Shown: positions 22,250 through 34,317 of the stretch, one piece after another
Layout: each line of letters opens with the position of its first letter
Position numbering within the stretch: position 1 is the stretch's first letter
Origin: Budorcas taxicolor
Lineage: Eukaryota; Chordata; Mammalia; Artiodactyla; Bovidae
DNA: 64,000 nucleotides
Direction of reading: 5' to 3'
Assembly: GCF_023091745.1 (NCBI RefSeq)
Contig: NC_068915.1
Coordinates: 49,720,001 to 49,784,000, forward strand
Notes under the pieces: model-generated
The model's input: only the letters and a program-made list of their open reading frames with translations
What the model was told of the DNA's origin: nothing
Databases searched by the model: none
Translations under genes and position numbers: made by a program

Positions 22250-22443
22250 TGGTTTAGTAGCTAAGTCGTGTCTGACTCTTTGTGACCCCATGGACTGTAG
22301 CCCACCAGGCTCCTCTATCTGTGGGATTCTCCAGGTAAGAATACTAGCGTGGGTTGCTATTTCCTTCTCCAGGGGATTTTCCCCACCCAGGAATCCAACC
22401 TGGGTCTCCTGAATTGCAGACAAATACTTTACCAACTGAGCCA
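22250..22443 (-). mobile_element. Bov-tA SINE
   Basis: Antisense GTGTCTGACTCTTTGTGACC, GTAGCCCACCAGGCTCCTCT, TTTCCTTCTCCAGGGGATTT and the tRNA-head complement ACTTTACCAACTGAGCCA are all present. The open frames on both strands here are SINE artefacts. Confidence 0.93.
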
Positions 22444-23361
22444 GAGTGTTGTTGGCCAGTTCACAAAGCTATCCCTTTATAAATTTGAGGCTCTAGAAAA
22501 AACAATGCAGATGCTTCATAAGAACATTTTTACTATATTCTTGGTCATAAATTCAACTGTCCATGAGAGTTTCTATGATCATCTGATCAGTTTTCCACTC
22601 AAAAAGAAAAAATCAAGTATCGACATTATTTTGCTACAGCATTCAAGTTCTGTGCATCTCTATATGTTAATATGATTTAAAATGTTTGCAAACTTATTTT
22701 ATATATTGAACGATGGCTTTTATGCTATCATGTACTACTCATTGCCTGCAACCCTCCAGTTTATTTGTGTTTTGTCAAACACTCCATTTGACCAATGAGC
22801 CAAAGTGTAATGTAACTGATGAACCACAAGTGTATTCAATGTATTTCTGGTAAAGTCTGAGTCAGCGTGAAGAATCTATTGGTCTGCAAGAATTACCATG
22901 ACATAATGCTGAGTGCAGTCTCTTTCAAGTTAAAGATCTGATGAGCAAAACTAAATCCGTGGAACTATATTGATTTCCTACTATAAAAAAATCTAGACAA
23001 CCCCATTTTAGTCTTTCGCTATATGTGATACAAATATCATTTAATTGAAATAATGTAGAATTAATTGAAATTGATGTGAATTATAAATGTTTGCAATCTT
23101 TCTGCAAATAATTCATTTAAAACAGTGTATAAGTGTAAGTATCCATGTGAATATGTGTATGTATATAATTATCATTAATTAAATACATGAAATGCAACAC
23201 AATATCAAGCATCATTTTTCTATGTATTTTAGCAAGGCTGTGCAACAGTTTACACATGTTATCTTGTTTTTAAATATGTTGTGCTCACATTGAATTACAA
23301 ATAATCTAGCCTGACTAGATGATTTTTCAAAAACTGTAGCCCTTATTTCACTTCATATGCT

Positions 23362-23402
23362 TTCTCTCTCTATATATATATATAAAAAATATATATATAT
23401 AT
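23362..23402. repeat. (TC)n(TA)n low-complexity run
   Basis: A short CTCTCTC tract passes into TA repeats interrupted by TATAAAAAATA. Confidence 0.9.
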
Positions 23403-24678
23403 TTTTCCTTTGGTATGTTTACCACTGTTCTCCTACTGGCTACTTATTAATTTCTTTGATAGACTTTAATCCTATCAAATTTTTATTGTATTCTGGAAAA
23501 GGATAATCCAAAGTCACTTTGGCCTACCTGTAAAAATAGCTTTAAAATATGAAGATTAAAGGTAGAGAGTTCAAATTCTTGGAAATAATTTTTGAGCATA
23601 TTCAATTCTGTTTTCAAAATGTAACACATAAAAATCCTGCATCTTTTTTTTTGAATTAAGGAAAATCTATGTTTATTAACATGGTTTTACTTTAAACCTT
23701 ATAAAAGAGGATTCATTTATCATTTATGATAAAATAACTGTATTTTAAAATCTATTTCTTGGCATTTACAACAATCAGAAGTCACCTTTTAAATGTCATA
23801 TATATATACACTTACTTGCTAGCTCTGGAAGATTTAAAAAAATTCTTACCTAAAAATCTTAGAGACAGAAAAAAACTAGATGGAATTTGAAATTAAATAC
23901 TTTTTAGGTAATTAGAGTTTCATCCAGTAGCATAAATGAGCAGGCCGGTAATTCTAAAATTAATGCCAAAAAAGATGAGACATTATTTGAGAAATGATGT
24001 TTACAGTTCAGGCAATATATTTAAAAAATCTGCCAGCATCAAGAATATGTGACCTCTGTATACCAGGAAAAAAATGCAAATTGCTCAATACTTCACAGTG
24101 TCTTTCATGTTCTTTTGCTTTTCAGTTAATTGTCATTGGTTTGGTGCTGGGTATTACTCATTTCAAAAAATTATACCACATGACAAAGATATCATATCAC
24201 TACGTAAATAATGAGCACACCTAAGATTCTCATAGCAATTTTTTGTTATGCATAGAATTTACATATGTTGGCTTTATAAATGGAGTTATTTTGTACATAA
24301 TGAATTCTCAATGAAAGCAAATCTAACTTCTCAAAATTTAGTTCCTTTTTTTAAAGTATAATAAAAATAAAGAATTCCTCTTTTTTTCAAAGTCACCTTA
24401 TAATTAGGATGGCCTTGTAATTTAACATCCAAACAGGAACTCTTTAAGAGTGAAAGGGGGCATTATTAAACATTATCCAGGAAGCAAAGATATTAACAAG
24501 GACTCTTCAAGGCAAAACAGTACCTAAAGTTATCATTTTACTCATAACAAGCTGCTTCTGAACCTAGCTATAGTCATTTAGGAACTTATTGTCACGATAT
24601 TACACTGTTGGCATGGTCTCAATGAGTTGATGCATCATTAGCATGGGGGATTAGATTCGGCACACCCAGCACATCATG

Positions 24679-24683
24679 AAAAA

Positions 24684-24726
<43 letters not shown>
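24679..24726. repeat. Poly(A)-(AT)n-(AC)n microsatellite
   Basis: About 14 A, then about 14 AT units, then a short ACACAC. It could be an old poly(A) tail that seeded a dinucleotide repeat, but no attached element is recognisable. Confidence 0.92.
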
Positions 24727-24728
<2 letters not shown>

Positions 24729-26499
24729 GAATAGCTTACTATTCACTGCATCTTGATATTCAAATACTTCTTTCAAATTATGAATGTTTTTATTCTTCCG
24801 GATGCTAGGGTAGTTCAAAGGCAGTACTATGCAGAATGGGGGTAGCTGATGATATCTGTGTTTTATCCATGCATAGAGTAGGAAGCAGACCTTGAGTTTT
24901 AGGGTCTCCTGCTTCCCAGTCATGCAACATTTTTCATTGTCTCCTTTAAAGCCACAAAGTTGATTCTCACGTAGCTAATAAGTGTTTGCTTCTTTGGAAC
25001 AGAAGTTCTTCCAGGAGTTTTACTATTAACTGTGACAAGTAATTAAAAAAAAAAAAAACCCTCTAATTCTAAGACCTGCTAATCAATATTAATGAGAGAA
25101 ATTTTTAAGTCAAACAAGTTCAGATTACTCATCCCTGCTCCATTCTTAAGATCATGTTTGGATAGAAAGGGGTCAGGGAACTAATTCCTACAAAGTGATG
25201 GTCTCTGGTCTCTGTGTTGTTTGTTTTATATTGTGATTATATATTTTCATTGTATATATTCAACTTGTCTGTAGGTTTCCAAGAGATAGATGATACTGTG
25301 GAAGGATTATACTGGTAGAGAAACGTCAAAAATAGCCAATAATTTAAAAATGCATTCATTGATTATGTACTCAATGATTATGTTCAAAGCTTATTGCCAC
25401 AGTTATATTTCAGCTGCTGTGAATCAAAGAGTTCATGGACTTTCAGATGGGAAGGTCAGAAAATAACAATAACATGTTAGCATAGTTTTCATACTTATAC
25501 TTGTATACCCATTCGCCAAGTTAAATCATATCTGAAGCAACAAGTTTATCCTAAGAGGTTCTCTGGGGCTTTTGAATGGCTCATTTACCAGGTTAATACC
25601 TCAATTTTATGACAGGGTGGTTGGCTACCAACTTTTTGGCAATCTATGCATGAGGAGGCTGCTGCTCTGTATTTCTTCTTTATATTGAAGATCTACATTA
25701 GGAATCAACATCAATTTTCAAGTGTCTGGTTATCTTAAAAGTTTTGTACACATAGAGGTAAGTTTTGTATACATAGCACTTTGCAAGACATTATTTTTAT
25801 ATTGTGATTTTGGAAGGTAACCCATGTGTAAAAACTATTTGTCTTTCTGGAAATTTACTACTGATTCCTTTTTAGCTAAATGCATTGCTACAAAACTGTT
25901 CTATAAAAAGTATGGTACAATTCACTACTTAGAAATACATCAAAACATCAAGATCCACCTTCCAATAGGACTTAAATTTTTGTTTGCAGTATTAAATAAT
26001 ATGACTCATAAAAAAACTTTACAACTACTTGTTGAAAGTAAAAATGAGTGATTGAAGGTTAACTTATACAATTTACCATAATCCTTTGAAAGATAATTTA
26101 TAGGGAAATATTTTAAAATTCTCTTTAAGGGGACTTTTATACATTCTTTCCATGTAAATGATTGCTACTGAAAAATTCTATTTAATTTTTAGCACCAGTG
26201 TAAGAATGTACTTTTAAATGATATTAAAGGTTTATCATGATCAACATATTTTACAGGTACCTTCAGTATAAGCACAGCATAACACAGTATAAGCATATGA
26301 ATGTGTAAGTGTATTCAAGGTTCTCTGAAAGAAAATTGGTTGATTGAAGTAGATAGAGAGTAACTGTAGGTTGTATTGCTAAAATAAGCATTTATCACTC
26401 TGAGATGTGTTTTTGTACTCCTTTGACTTCAGCTAAAATAAAAATCTGTCTTGCAAAAAAGGAAAGCAGAGTGAATAAATTCTTTTTTAATGAGAAGTG

Positions 26500-26640
26500 G
26501 CATAATGGAGGCATAGGAACAAAAACACTAAGCTTTGGGTTGGAGGATCATGAATTAAGTCCCATCTCAGCAACTATTTTATCTGAGGCAAGTTACCTAA
26601 CCTCTGCAAGTCCATTTATAATACCTCTTGTGTGACATGG
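26500..26640 (+). mobile_element. Probable MIR SINE
   Basis: Sense MIR order is seen: CTTTGGGTTGGAGGATCATG, AAGTCCCATCTCAGCAACTA, then GAGGCAAGTTACCTAACCTC, the MIR core. Confidence 0.6.
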
Positions 26641-27060
26641 GAACATGCTGGATGTTCTTCACTTGCCTGCGCAGACCTTTCTCCATCCTGCTCTGTGCCT
26701 CTGGGGGTGATATTTATGGGATGGACCAATCAAGGATCGTGACCTTCTGACATTTAGTGAATGGGAAACACCAACAGGAGGGTAATAGAAGTTTAATGTT
26801 TATGCCCTTGGTTTTTCTGTGCCAGGCTGAAGACTGAAGAATGGTGATTTTCCTCTCTGGACTTCCCCTCCTACAACTCCAGGTCCTGCTGGGTGCTTTA
26901 ACTATTCCTGTCATTAACACTTTCAGGCCAAGTAGTGTTAAGACCTGGGTTCTCTCACTATCTCTTGTGGATTTTTCTTAAACCTAGCCCTACCTATGAA
27001 AGTGATTCCCTTATTAAACAATCATCAATTCCCCTCCTTTGAGTATGTAGTTATCTTCTG
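26641..27060. mobile_element. Ancient interspersed repeat, family not assigned
   Basis: The text (CATCCTGCTCTGTGCCTCTG, GGGATGGACCAATCAAGGAT, ACACCAACAGGAGGGTAATA, AAACAATCATCAATTCCCCT) follows an old mammalian repeat whose name I cannot give. It may be an LTR, since it ends in a polyadenylation-like ATTAAA. Confidence 0.4.
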
Positions 27061-27242
27061 GACCCATATTCACATGGAGGAGAAAGAAAATTCCAGCAAT
27101 GTATGGTTGTTGTGTGGATTTATTGTTATAAGTGCAAGAATGGTTAAGATGTACTGAATGTCAAATGAACATTAGTTAAAATAATCTAGGTAATCTACCT
27201 CCAAGTCTTTGAAGATTTGAAATATGTGTCTGGCTATTTAGC

Positions 27243-27295
27243 TGAATCAATATCAGCAGGAGATATTGATTCAAAGGAGCTGGATCCTGATCAGG
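27243..27295. repeat. Perfect 12-base inverted repeat followed by a 10-base palindrome
   Basis: TGAATCAATATC (27243-27254) pairs perfectly with GATATTGATTCA (27262-27273) around a 7-base loop. The self-complementary CCTGATCAGG follows at 27286-27295. Both lie in DNA that I cannot assign to a repeat. Confidence 0.85.
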
Positions 27296-27929
27296 AGCTA
27301 GTCTCCGTTCAGCAATTTAGACTCCTGCTTCTGCCAGTCTCCACAATTTTCTTAAGATGTACAGCTATTCAGAACAATGTTATTAAGGCATATCAGGAGC
27401 TTTCTGTCTACCCCTATGTTTTAGAATGTTTCTTATTCCTGACACTCAGGATTTCAAGTTATTCTGTCTAAAACTTGGCAAGTATGTGAATTTTCTAAGA
27501 TGTCTGTTGGGAAAGTTACAGTTGCAGTGTTGCTAGAATAAAAGAGGGATTGACATTGCTGAGGAGATGACAATGCCTCAATTGCTAGATAACAAAGGTG
27601 ACAAGAACTTGAAAATGATTATGTATTCTTGACATTTTCCTACAGGGCAAAGGGATCTTGTATCACACGTTGTGAAGGTGATAGTCAATTCAAAGAAATT
27701 ATACTTACAGCTTTCTACTCATTTTAGAGACTTGATTAGGAAAAAGTAGCAAGTTTCACATACTAAATCTGAGTGTTGGAATAAGAGAGAGCACTCCCTC
27801 ACCATCAATCTACTTATACTATGGTACAAGAGTAAAGTGGAAAGACCAACAAAGCATCAATCTAGATACATGGCTTTCAGTCAAATCTTAATTCAAACTC
27901 AGAGAATGTCCTTGGGCTCTATGAGGGTT
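27296..27929. other. Unassigned DNA
   Basis: A weak frame covers 27217-27471 without domains and starts at a non-ATG codon. Nothing else is recognised. Confidence 0.45.
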
Positions 27930-28470
27930 AATTTTATGTATCATCTTGACTGGGCTAAGGTATGCCCAGATTGCTGGGGAAAGATTAACTCTGGATGTGT
28001 CCATGGGAGTGTTCCTAGAAGAGATTATCATCTTAATCAGTAGACTAAGTAAAAAAGATAGCCTTCCTCAGTATGGGTGGGCATCATTCAAATCACTGAG
28101 GGCTTGGATAAAACAAAAGGGCAGAGGAAAGGTGAATTAGGCCTCTCTCCTTGAGGTTAGACATTCATCTTCCTCTGCCCTGGGGTCACTGGCCTTCTTA
28201 TTTCTGTGCCCTTTACACTCACACTGGGACATACACCTTTGGCCCCTCATTTCTTGGGCCTTTCAACTGCACTTACGCTCTGCTCTTGGCCCCAGGTACT
28301 CAGGCCTTCAGACTTAGACTGAATTAGACCATCTGCTTTTCTGGTTTTCCAGATTATATATGGCAGATTTTGGGCATTCTTGGCCTCCATAAACACATAA
28401 GCCAACTCCTAAATTCTCCTTTTAGATATGTTTTGCTGGTTCTATTTATTTGAAGAACCCTGACTAACAC
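27930..28470 (+). mobile_element. Ancient interspersed repeat, family not assigned
   Basis: GTTAATTTTATGTATCATCT, CTTGACTGGGCTAAGGTATG, ATCAGTAGACTAAGTAAA and the end GAAGAACCCTGACTAACACA match a common old mammalian repeat by eye. I am sure it is repetitive but not of the class. The apparent frames at 27837-28140 arise from it. Confidence 0.6.
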
Positions 28471-28589
28471 AGGCATGTCAGTTAGTTAAATGCTCTAGGT
28501 TTTATTTTAGTAAACAAGATGAGAATTAAAAATTACAATTTTATCCACATCATGCATGAGACTGGTGGTAGAATTAAATCATATGCACA

Positions 28590-28700
28590 CGTTTTTCAAT
28601 TATCTTGTCTCATTGTAGACAAATTACTTAACTTTCTTAAGATTCAGTCTACTTATCTATAAAATGAGAAGTGTGTACTGGAGTCATGTTTTCCAGGTAG
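28590..28700 (+). mobile_element. Probable MIR SINE fragment
   Basis: GACAAATTACTTAACTTTCT, then TAAGATTCAGTCTACTTATC and TATAAAATGAGAAG, follow the MIR sense core and its downstream part. Confidence 0.55.
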
Positions 28701-29054
28701 GTCCTAAAAAGCTATAGGTTCCTTAAAAGGTTATAATAACCCTAAATTATTGATAAAACAGGTAATTGTTATCATTTCAGAAGGTTATAAAATTACAATT
28801 AATGACATAAAATTTATATTCAGCAAAATTGAGCATTTTTTTTCCAGTAGCAACTCACGTAAAATAATGTTTATTCAAACTTGCATTTCTATGGGTTACT
28901 ATTGGAATTGTTTTCTATTTTGTAGAATATACATACATACAAACACATAATTAACGGTGAAGCATGTATTAGTTATCCTACCTCGAGTTAGAAACTAGAA
29001 TTGTTGTTTTGATATTGTCTGTTATCAATATGTCCCAATGTTTTAGCAATATAA
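28701..29054. other. Unassigned AT-rich DNA
   Basis: No repeat or gene recognised. Confidence 0.45.
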
Positions 29055-29735
29055 TAAAACCCAGCAATCCCACTGCTGGGCATATACATCGAGGAAACCA
29101 GAATTGAAAGACACGTGTACCCCAATGTTCATCGCAGCACTGTTTATAACAGCCAGGACATAGAAGCAACCTAGATGTCCATCAGCAGATAAGAAAGCTG
29201 GGGTACATATATACAATGGAGTATTTCACAGCCATTAAAAAGAATACATTTGAATCAGTTCTAATGAGGTGGATGAAACTGGAGCCGATTATACAGAGTG
29301 AAATAAGCCAGAAAGAAAAACACCAATACAGTATACTAACACATATATATGGAATTTAGAAAGATGGTAATGATAACCCTGTACACGAGACAGCAAAAGA
29401 GACACAGATGTATAGAACAGTCTTTGGGACTCTGTGGGAGAGGGAGAGGGTGTGATGGTTTGGGAGAATGGAATTGAAACATGTATACTATCATATGTGA
29501 AATGAATCGCCAGTCTAGGTTCGATGTAGGATACAGGATGCTTGGGGCTGGTGCACTGGGATGATCCAGAGGGATGGTACGGAGAGGGAAGTGGGATGGG
29601 GGTTCAGGACTGGGAACACGTGTACACCCGTAGTGGATTCATGTTAATGGCAAAATCAATACAATATTGTAAAGTAATTAGCCTCCAATTAAAGTAAATA
29701 AATTTAAATTTAAAAATAAAAACTAAAAATTTTAA
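29055..29735 (+). mobile_element. L1 (bovine type) 3' end, 5'-truncated
   Basis: It opens at CAGCAATCCCACTGCTGGGC in the end of ORF2 and includes ACAGCCAGGACATAGAAGCA and the in-frame end region GGAATTTAGAAAGATGG. It continues through the 3' UTR (TACAATATTGTAAAGTAATT) and an A-rich tail that also contains T. It is the same family as the tandem pair at 7.3-9.2 kb, in opposite orientation. ORF2 is interrupted. Confidence 0.92.
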
Positions 29736-29916
29736 GAAAAAAACCTAAATGAGTAACTTTATATTTGAGCAGTCACAAATATCACTATTTTTTATATTTT
29801 ACTCCAAATATCAAACAACAAAAACTGAAGGAAAAATAGATAACATGCCAAAATATTCAATGAAAATATAATTGGATATAATGTCATAGTTTCAACATCA
29901 TTGACAAATCCAATAT

Positions 29917-30042
29917 ATGTGCTTAGTTGCTCAATCATGTTCAACTCTTGGGACCCCATGGACTATGGCCTACCAGACTTCTCTGCCCATCGGATTCTCC
30001 AGGCAAGAATAATGAAGTGGGTTGCCATTTCCTTCTCCAAAT
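29917..30042 (-). mobile_element. Bov-tA SINE fragment
   Basis: The antisense start is TATGTGCTTAGTTGCTCAAT and it ends at TTGCCATTTCCTTCTCCAAA. The tRNA-related head is missing. Confidence 0.88.
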
Positions 30043-31369
30043 CCAAGGAAAGAATTTTTGTTTCGTTTTGTTTTGTTTTTTATACCCGGGGTAACCAGTA
30101 TAAGAAGATCAATAACAATGTGTACAACCTAGAAAAAAGTCTTAATGTTAAAATAAAAATCAATTAAAGTTTAAGAAATCAACTATAAAAGAATGGGGGC
30201 AAAAGACAAGGTAATATTTCTTCAATTTAAGACTAAGAAAAGCATTTCTGAACCTGTACTGAAATGAAAGAAATCTCTAATTTGAAAAATGGTATATTTG
30301 GCTATATAGAATTTTGGAACACCAGAAACTAATAATAAACTATTAAAACTTATCACCAATACACAAATTCTGCACAATAAAGGGTATTTTATTCATTTAT
30401 TTTTCAAACATCAAATGTCTAGAAAAGGCACACACTCCCTATTAAATATGTACACACGTACACATTTAAATGCCAGTAAATACAATATAAGAGTGAAGCT
30501 TAGGAATAAACCATTTGAAAAAAAGAAGCAAGAAAAATTTTCCATCATGTAGAAAAGAGTAAATAAAAAGATGATACAAGTTTTAATTAAACTATGTAAT
30601 ACATAATATTATATTTTAAAATTGACTGTTAAGTATGGACTTTTTATTTATGTGAAACATATTTAGGACTTTAAGCAGGATGGAATTTTAAGTTAATTTG
30701 AGAGAAATAAGTGTCTTAACTATATATAATTTAAAATTAGAAATACTCTCTGTCCATTTATTCAAAATGTCTTTTACTAGCCATTTAAATTTGATAGACT
30801 GACCTCTTTGAGTCTATCACCTTGGATGTGTGATGTGTATGACCCAATAGAACCAATCTTGAAAGTATATGATGGAAAAGTATCCATGAGATCTACCCAA
30901 ACTATAAAAAAGCTGGAAGGATTAAACATTAGCAAAACAATTCAGATTTTAAAATCAGCAAGACCATCTTCACTGCAGAGTGGAGAACATTTTGGAATGC
31001 CTGAAGTACATATGAATTCAGAGAACTATCATGTACTTACTAATTCCATTCAGTCTTTTAAAAAATGCATGCATAACTAATGAAAAAAAATCTCAAGAGT
31101 CACACATGTGGGTAAGCCCATCTTAGCAGGAGTATTTTTACCCTTTCCTCAAAAATGTTTCAACCAGAAAGTCACTATATATTTTGTGCACTTAGGAGTT
31201 GGCTTCCTAATTTTCTATTTCCTCAAACTAGAATTACTTTAAGGTTGATCTAGTTGCAAATATAACATTTCAGATAATATATATTAAAAAATGAAATAAA
31301 ACAATAAAAGATATTATTTTGAAGCTCCTTTGAATGCTTTTTTTCTTACCATTTGAGAAAGCCCTATCT
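30043..31369. other. Unassigned AT-rich DNA
   Basis: Contains a TTTTG run near 30062-30080 and the unresolved frame 30808-31080. No recent mobile element is recognised. Confidence 0.45.
30808..31080 (+). other. Unresolved 90-codon open frame
   Basis: It opens at TTG rather than ATG; the first ATG is codon 7. The text is fairly balanced in composition (for example YDPIEPILKVYDGKVSMRST, then SLQSGEHFGMPEVHMNSENY) and less hydrophobic than chance frames in this DNA usually are. No domain, signal peptide or repeat family is recognised. No good splice acceptor is evident just upstream. A chance frame is the default reading; a decayed processed pseudogene or a small exon is possible. Confidence 0.15.
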
Positions 31370-31480
31370 CCATTTATCCTCCTAATAATCTGTTAGGTAA
31401 AATAATTTTAGCTTTATTTTATAGATGGGTTAAATGTTCCAGGTTTAAAGGGCTAGGAAGTCATGATCTATAATTCAAAT
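31370..31480 (-). mobile_element. Probable MIR SINE, antisense
   Basis: CCTAATAATCTGTTAGGTAA, then TTATAGATGGGTTAAATG and GGGCTAGGAAGTCATGAT, follow the MIR complement. Old and diverged. Confidence 0.5.
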
Positions 31481-31974
31481 TCACATATTCTTATTCCAAA
31501 AACCCCCTCAAATAATTTTTATATATTACTATTCAAACATAATATATTCATTATTAATGATGGCAACATTAAGACTACTTAGCTATATACATACAACTGT
31601 ACACATAGCTTATTTTTCTTCAGATATCTCTGTCTTTCTTTCCTAAGGGATTCTTCATTTCTCTTCCCATTTTTAGATTATTCATTGACACACAGATGTG
31701 CATGTATTTTCCCTACTCTTACTTATGGCTATTCTATATTAGTGTTGAAGTAATATAATTGATACACAAAACAACAAATAGAATGAACACGCAAGATAAA
31801 ACTTAAATACTAAAACAAATACTTCTGTATTTTTCACACAACATAAATTATTATTATTGCAATAGTCCTACTCTTCTCAGTTTCATCTCACCATTATACA
31901 GATAATTAGTCATGGGAATAAATATATAATATACACACATATTCCTAAAATATATTGCCTCATTTTGATAGTAA
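31481..31974. other. Unassigned AT-rich DNA
   Basis: No recognised element; may include the decayed 3' end of the L1 that follows. Confidence 0.4.
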
Positions 31975-33851
31975 ATTAGAGCTTTATTAAAATATAGTAT
32001 AATATTCTAGTTATGTTTCTGAGAGTCATTCATGTTGTTTATAATTCTCTCATTTTCACTTCTGTGTAATATTCTGTTGGGCCAGGGATTAGCAAACTTC
32101 TTCTGTAAATATTCAGATAATGAATTGTTTGGTTTTAGAGGGCATATACTTTCTGTCACAAGTACCCACTCATATGTCATAGAGGAAAAGCAGCCTTACA
32201 CAATATACAAACCAATGAGTGTGGCTGTATTCCAATAAAATACAATAGGAGGCTTGCCTGCTTTGACATGTTCTATAGTTTGCCATTTCTTGCATTGCAT
32301 GAATACAACCAAACTTAGTTCTCTCTTCTCCTGTCTGTAGATACTTTTGTTGTTTTTTAGTTAGCTATTATAAATGATTCTTGCTATGAACATTTTAGCA
32401 GAAGTTTCCTGGCACATATGTGTATGCTTGGAAATGCAATTCCTAAATTTTAGTCATGCATATTTTTAAAGATAAAGCCATATTTTTCCCAGGGTGAATT
32501 TTAGCAATTTTCCATCTCACTAGAGTGTATCAAAGTCTCTGTTGATCCGCACCCTTGCCAAAAATTGTAATTGTCAGATTTCTTCACTCACTCCTGTCTA
32601 GCAAATATAAAATTGTATCATATTACAGTGTGAATATTCATTTCCATGATGTTAACAAAAATAGCTTGTTGTTTTTATTTATTTGTAGAGACATGTATAT
32701 TTCTGTTTCTTTAAAATAATTATAAATTTCCTTTTCCTATTTTTGTACTTGATTTTTGTATTTTTTTCCTGCTGAGTAAAGATATTCTTGAAAGTGATTC
32801 CTTTTCTGGTTATATTTCAAAAGTCTTCTTCTGGGTTGTGGCTTGTCTTTTTCTTCTCCTTATGATTTATTTCAAAAAGCAGCTTCTGATATTTCTGTTT
32901 ACTCAGGCAATGTCTTTTGTTTTTGGATAGTAGAGTTTGTGAAAATATACTCATTAAAATAGTCAATCCCGGCTTCAGATTTGCTTTTATGTTTAAAACT
33001 TTAATCCATCTGGAATTGATATTTTGTGTATTGGGTAATGTAAAAATTCAATTTCAAAATAATTTCCCAGGTGGATAGCCACCACCATTGTCCTGCCACC
33101 ATTTATTTTATAGACCACTTCCTTCCCAGTGCAAAATGATGCAATTTGGACTATATGTTGTTTCCATATGTTGTCTTTTTCTAAGCTTATTTTTTTTTCC
33201 ATTGGTCAATGTTTCTATCTCTGACTTAATGCCAAAAAGATTTAATTACTAGTTTCATAAATGTTGTAATAGCTGGGAGGAAATTTTTTCTTCTAAGAGC
33301 ATTTTAGTTATAATTAGTCCCTTTATCTACATTTGAAATTTAGAATTATTTTGTCAATTTCCTCAAATATTCTGCTGGGATTTTGATTAAAATTCTATCA
33401 AATTCATGAGTCAATTTTTGAAGAAATAATACTATTAAGATAGTGACAGTTGTAAGATTTTTTTCCAGGCATGTTAAAAATTTTCCATAAGAATTTGTAC
33501 AACTTTTGTTAAATTTATTCCTAGGTAATTTTTAACTAAGTAATTTAAATTTGTGGATTTTTTTTTTATAAATTATTACTTTAAAATTATATTTTACCTT
33601 GTTTGTAAGACATAGAAATGAAAAATACCTCATTAATTCTAATACTGCATCAATGATATTTTTGTAGTTTTATTTACATAATTCAAAGCCTCTCATCTAG
33701 TATTCATGCTTCTTTTGTGTCTTAATTGCATTGACTGGGACATTCACAAAGATCACAAATGGAGTGAGATACTGTGGGTTCCCAGTCTCGCTTACTAAGC
33801 AGTGGTTTATGATCATCAATAAGAGTAATGTTGACTATGTGTTTCAGATAA
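31975..33851 (-). mobile_element. Old L1 (ORF2 and 3' region), antisense, split by a hAT element
   Basis: From about 31980 (GAGCTTTATTAAAATATAGT) the plus strand is the complement of an L1 3' end and ORF2. It resumes after 32292 and runs past TTTGGACTATATGTTGTTTC and the GTTAAATTTATTCCTAGGTA block to AAGAGTAATGTTGACTATGT. It is heavily diverged with no open frame. It ends where a Bov-A monomer begins. Confidence 0.72.
32083..32292. mobile_element. hAT-Charlie non-autonomous DNA transposon (MER1-like)
   Basis: CAGGGATTAGCAAACTTCTT at the left and the complement CAAGAAATGGCAAACTATAG at the right are imperfect terminal inverted repeats of this family. Internal GAATTGTTTGGTTTTAGAGG and GAGTGTGGCTGTATTCCAAT also match. 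It lies inside an old L1 at the ORF2-end GTAATATTCTGTTG site. No convincing 8-base target duplication remains. Confidence 0.75.
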
Positions 33852-33962
33852 ACACACTGTAGTATTCTTGCCTGGAGAATTCCATGGACAGAGGAGCCTG
33901 GTGGATTACAGCGCATGTAGTCTCAAAGAGTTGGACACAACTGAGCTACTAAGCACAGCACA
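33852..33962 (+). mobile_element. Bov-A monomer (truncated Bov-tA)
   Basis: It begins at GTAGTATTCTTGCCTGGAGA and runs through GAGTTGGACACAACTGAGCT. No tRNA head. Confidence 0.88.
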
Positions 33963-34317
33963 AGGCTTCTTCAGATCTCAGTTTCAAGTTCTCTCAAGTA
34001 AATCTGAGTTTTCAAAAACTCAGTTTTCAAACGTAGGCTTTGACTTATTACTCACTTAGATCCCCTTTCTATATATTCCCACATTTACCTACAAGGTAAT
34101 ATGACATTTCTTATTTAATAAATTTATCAATATAACAAATTTTGGGCTATGTAAGAGGATTTGTTTATAAAGTATCTTGGATAGAGTCTGCATCATAATA
34201 TCAAGAGAAACTATTTGTAAAAATAAATATTAGTGCTATCAATCTTACACTGCTAATATTAGAATCTTTCATAATATTCTACAACACCTGAGGAAATATT
34301 AAACATTTGTACTTAGG
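33963..34317. other. Unassigned DNA
   Basis: No recognised element. Confidence 0.45.

Larger units (their letters stand above)
22444..26499. other. Low-repeat AT-rich DNA, mostly unassigned
   Basis: No SINE or young LINE is seen over about 4 kb. Simple-sequence runs are listed separately. Frames such as 23994-24224, 24651-24923 and 25824-26051 show no recognised domain, and the second overlaps a microsatellite. This is one of the longest stretches without recent insertions. Confidence 0.45.
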
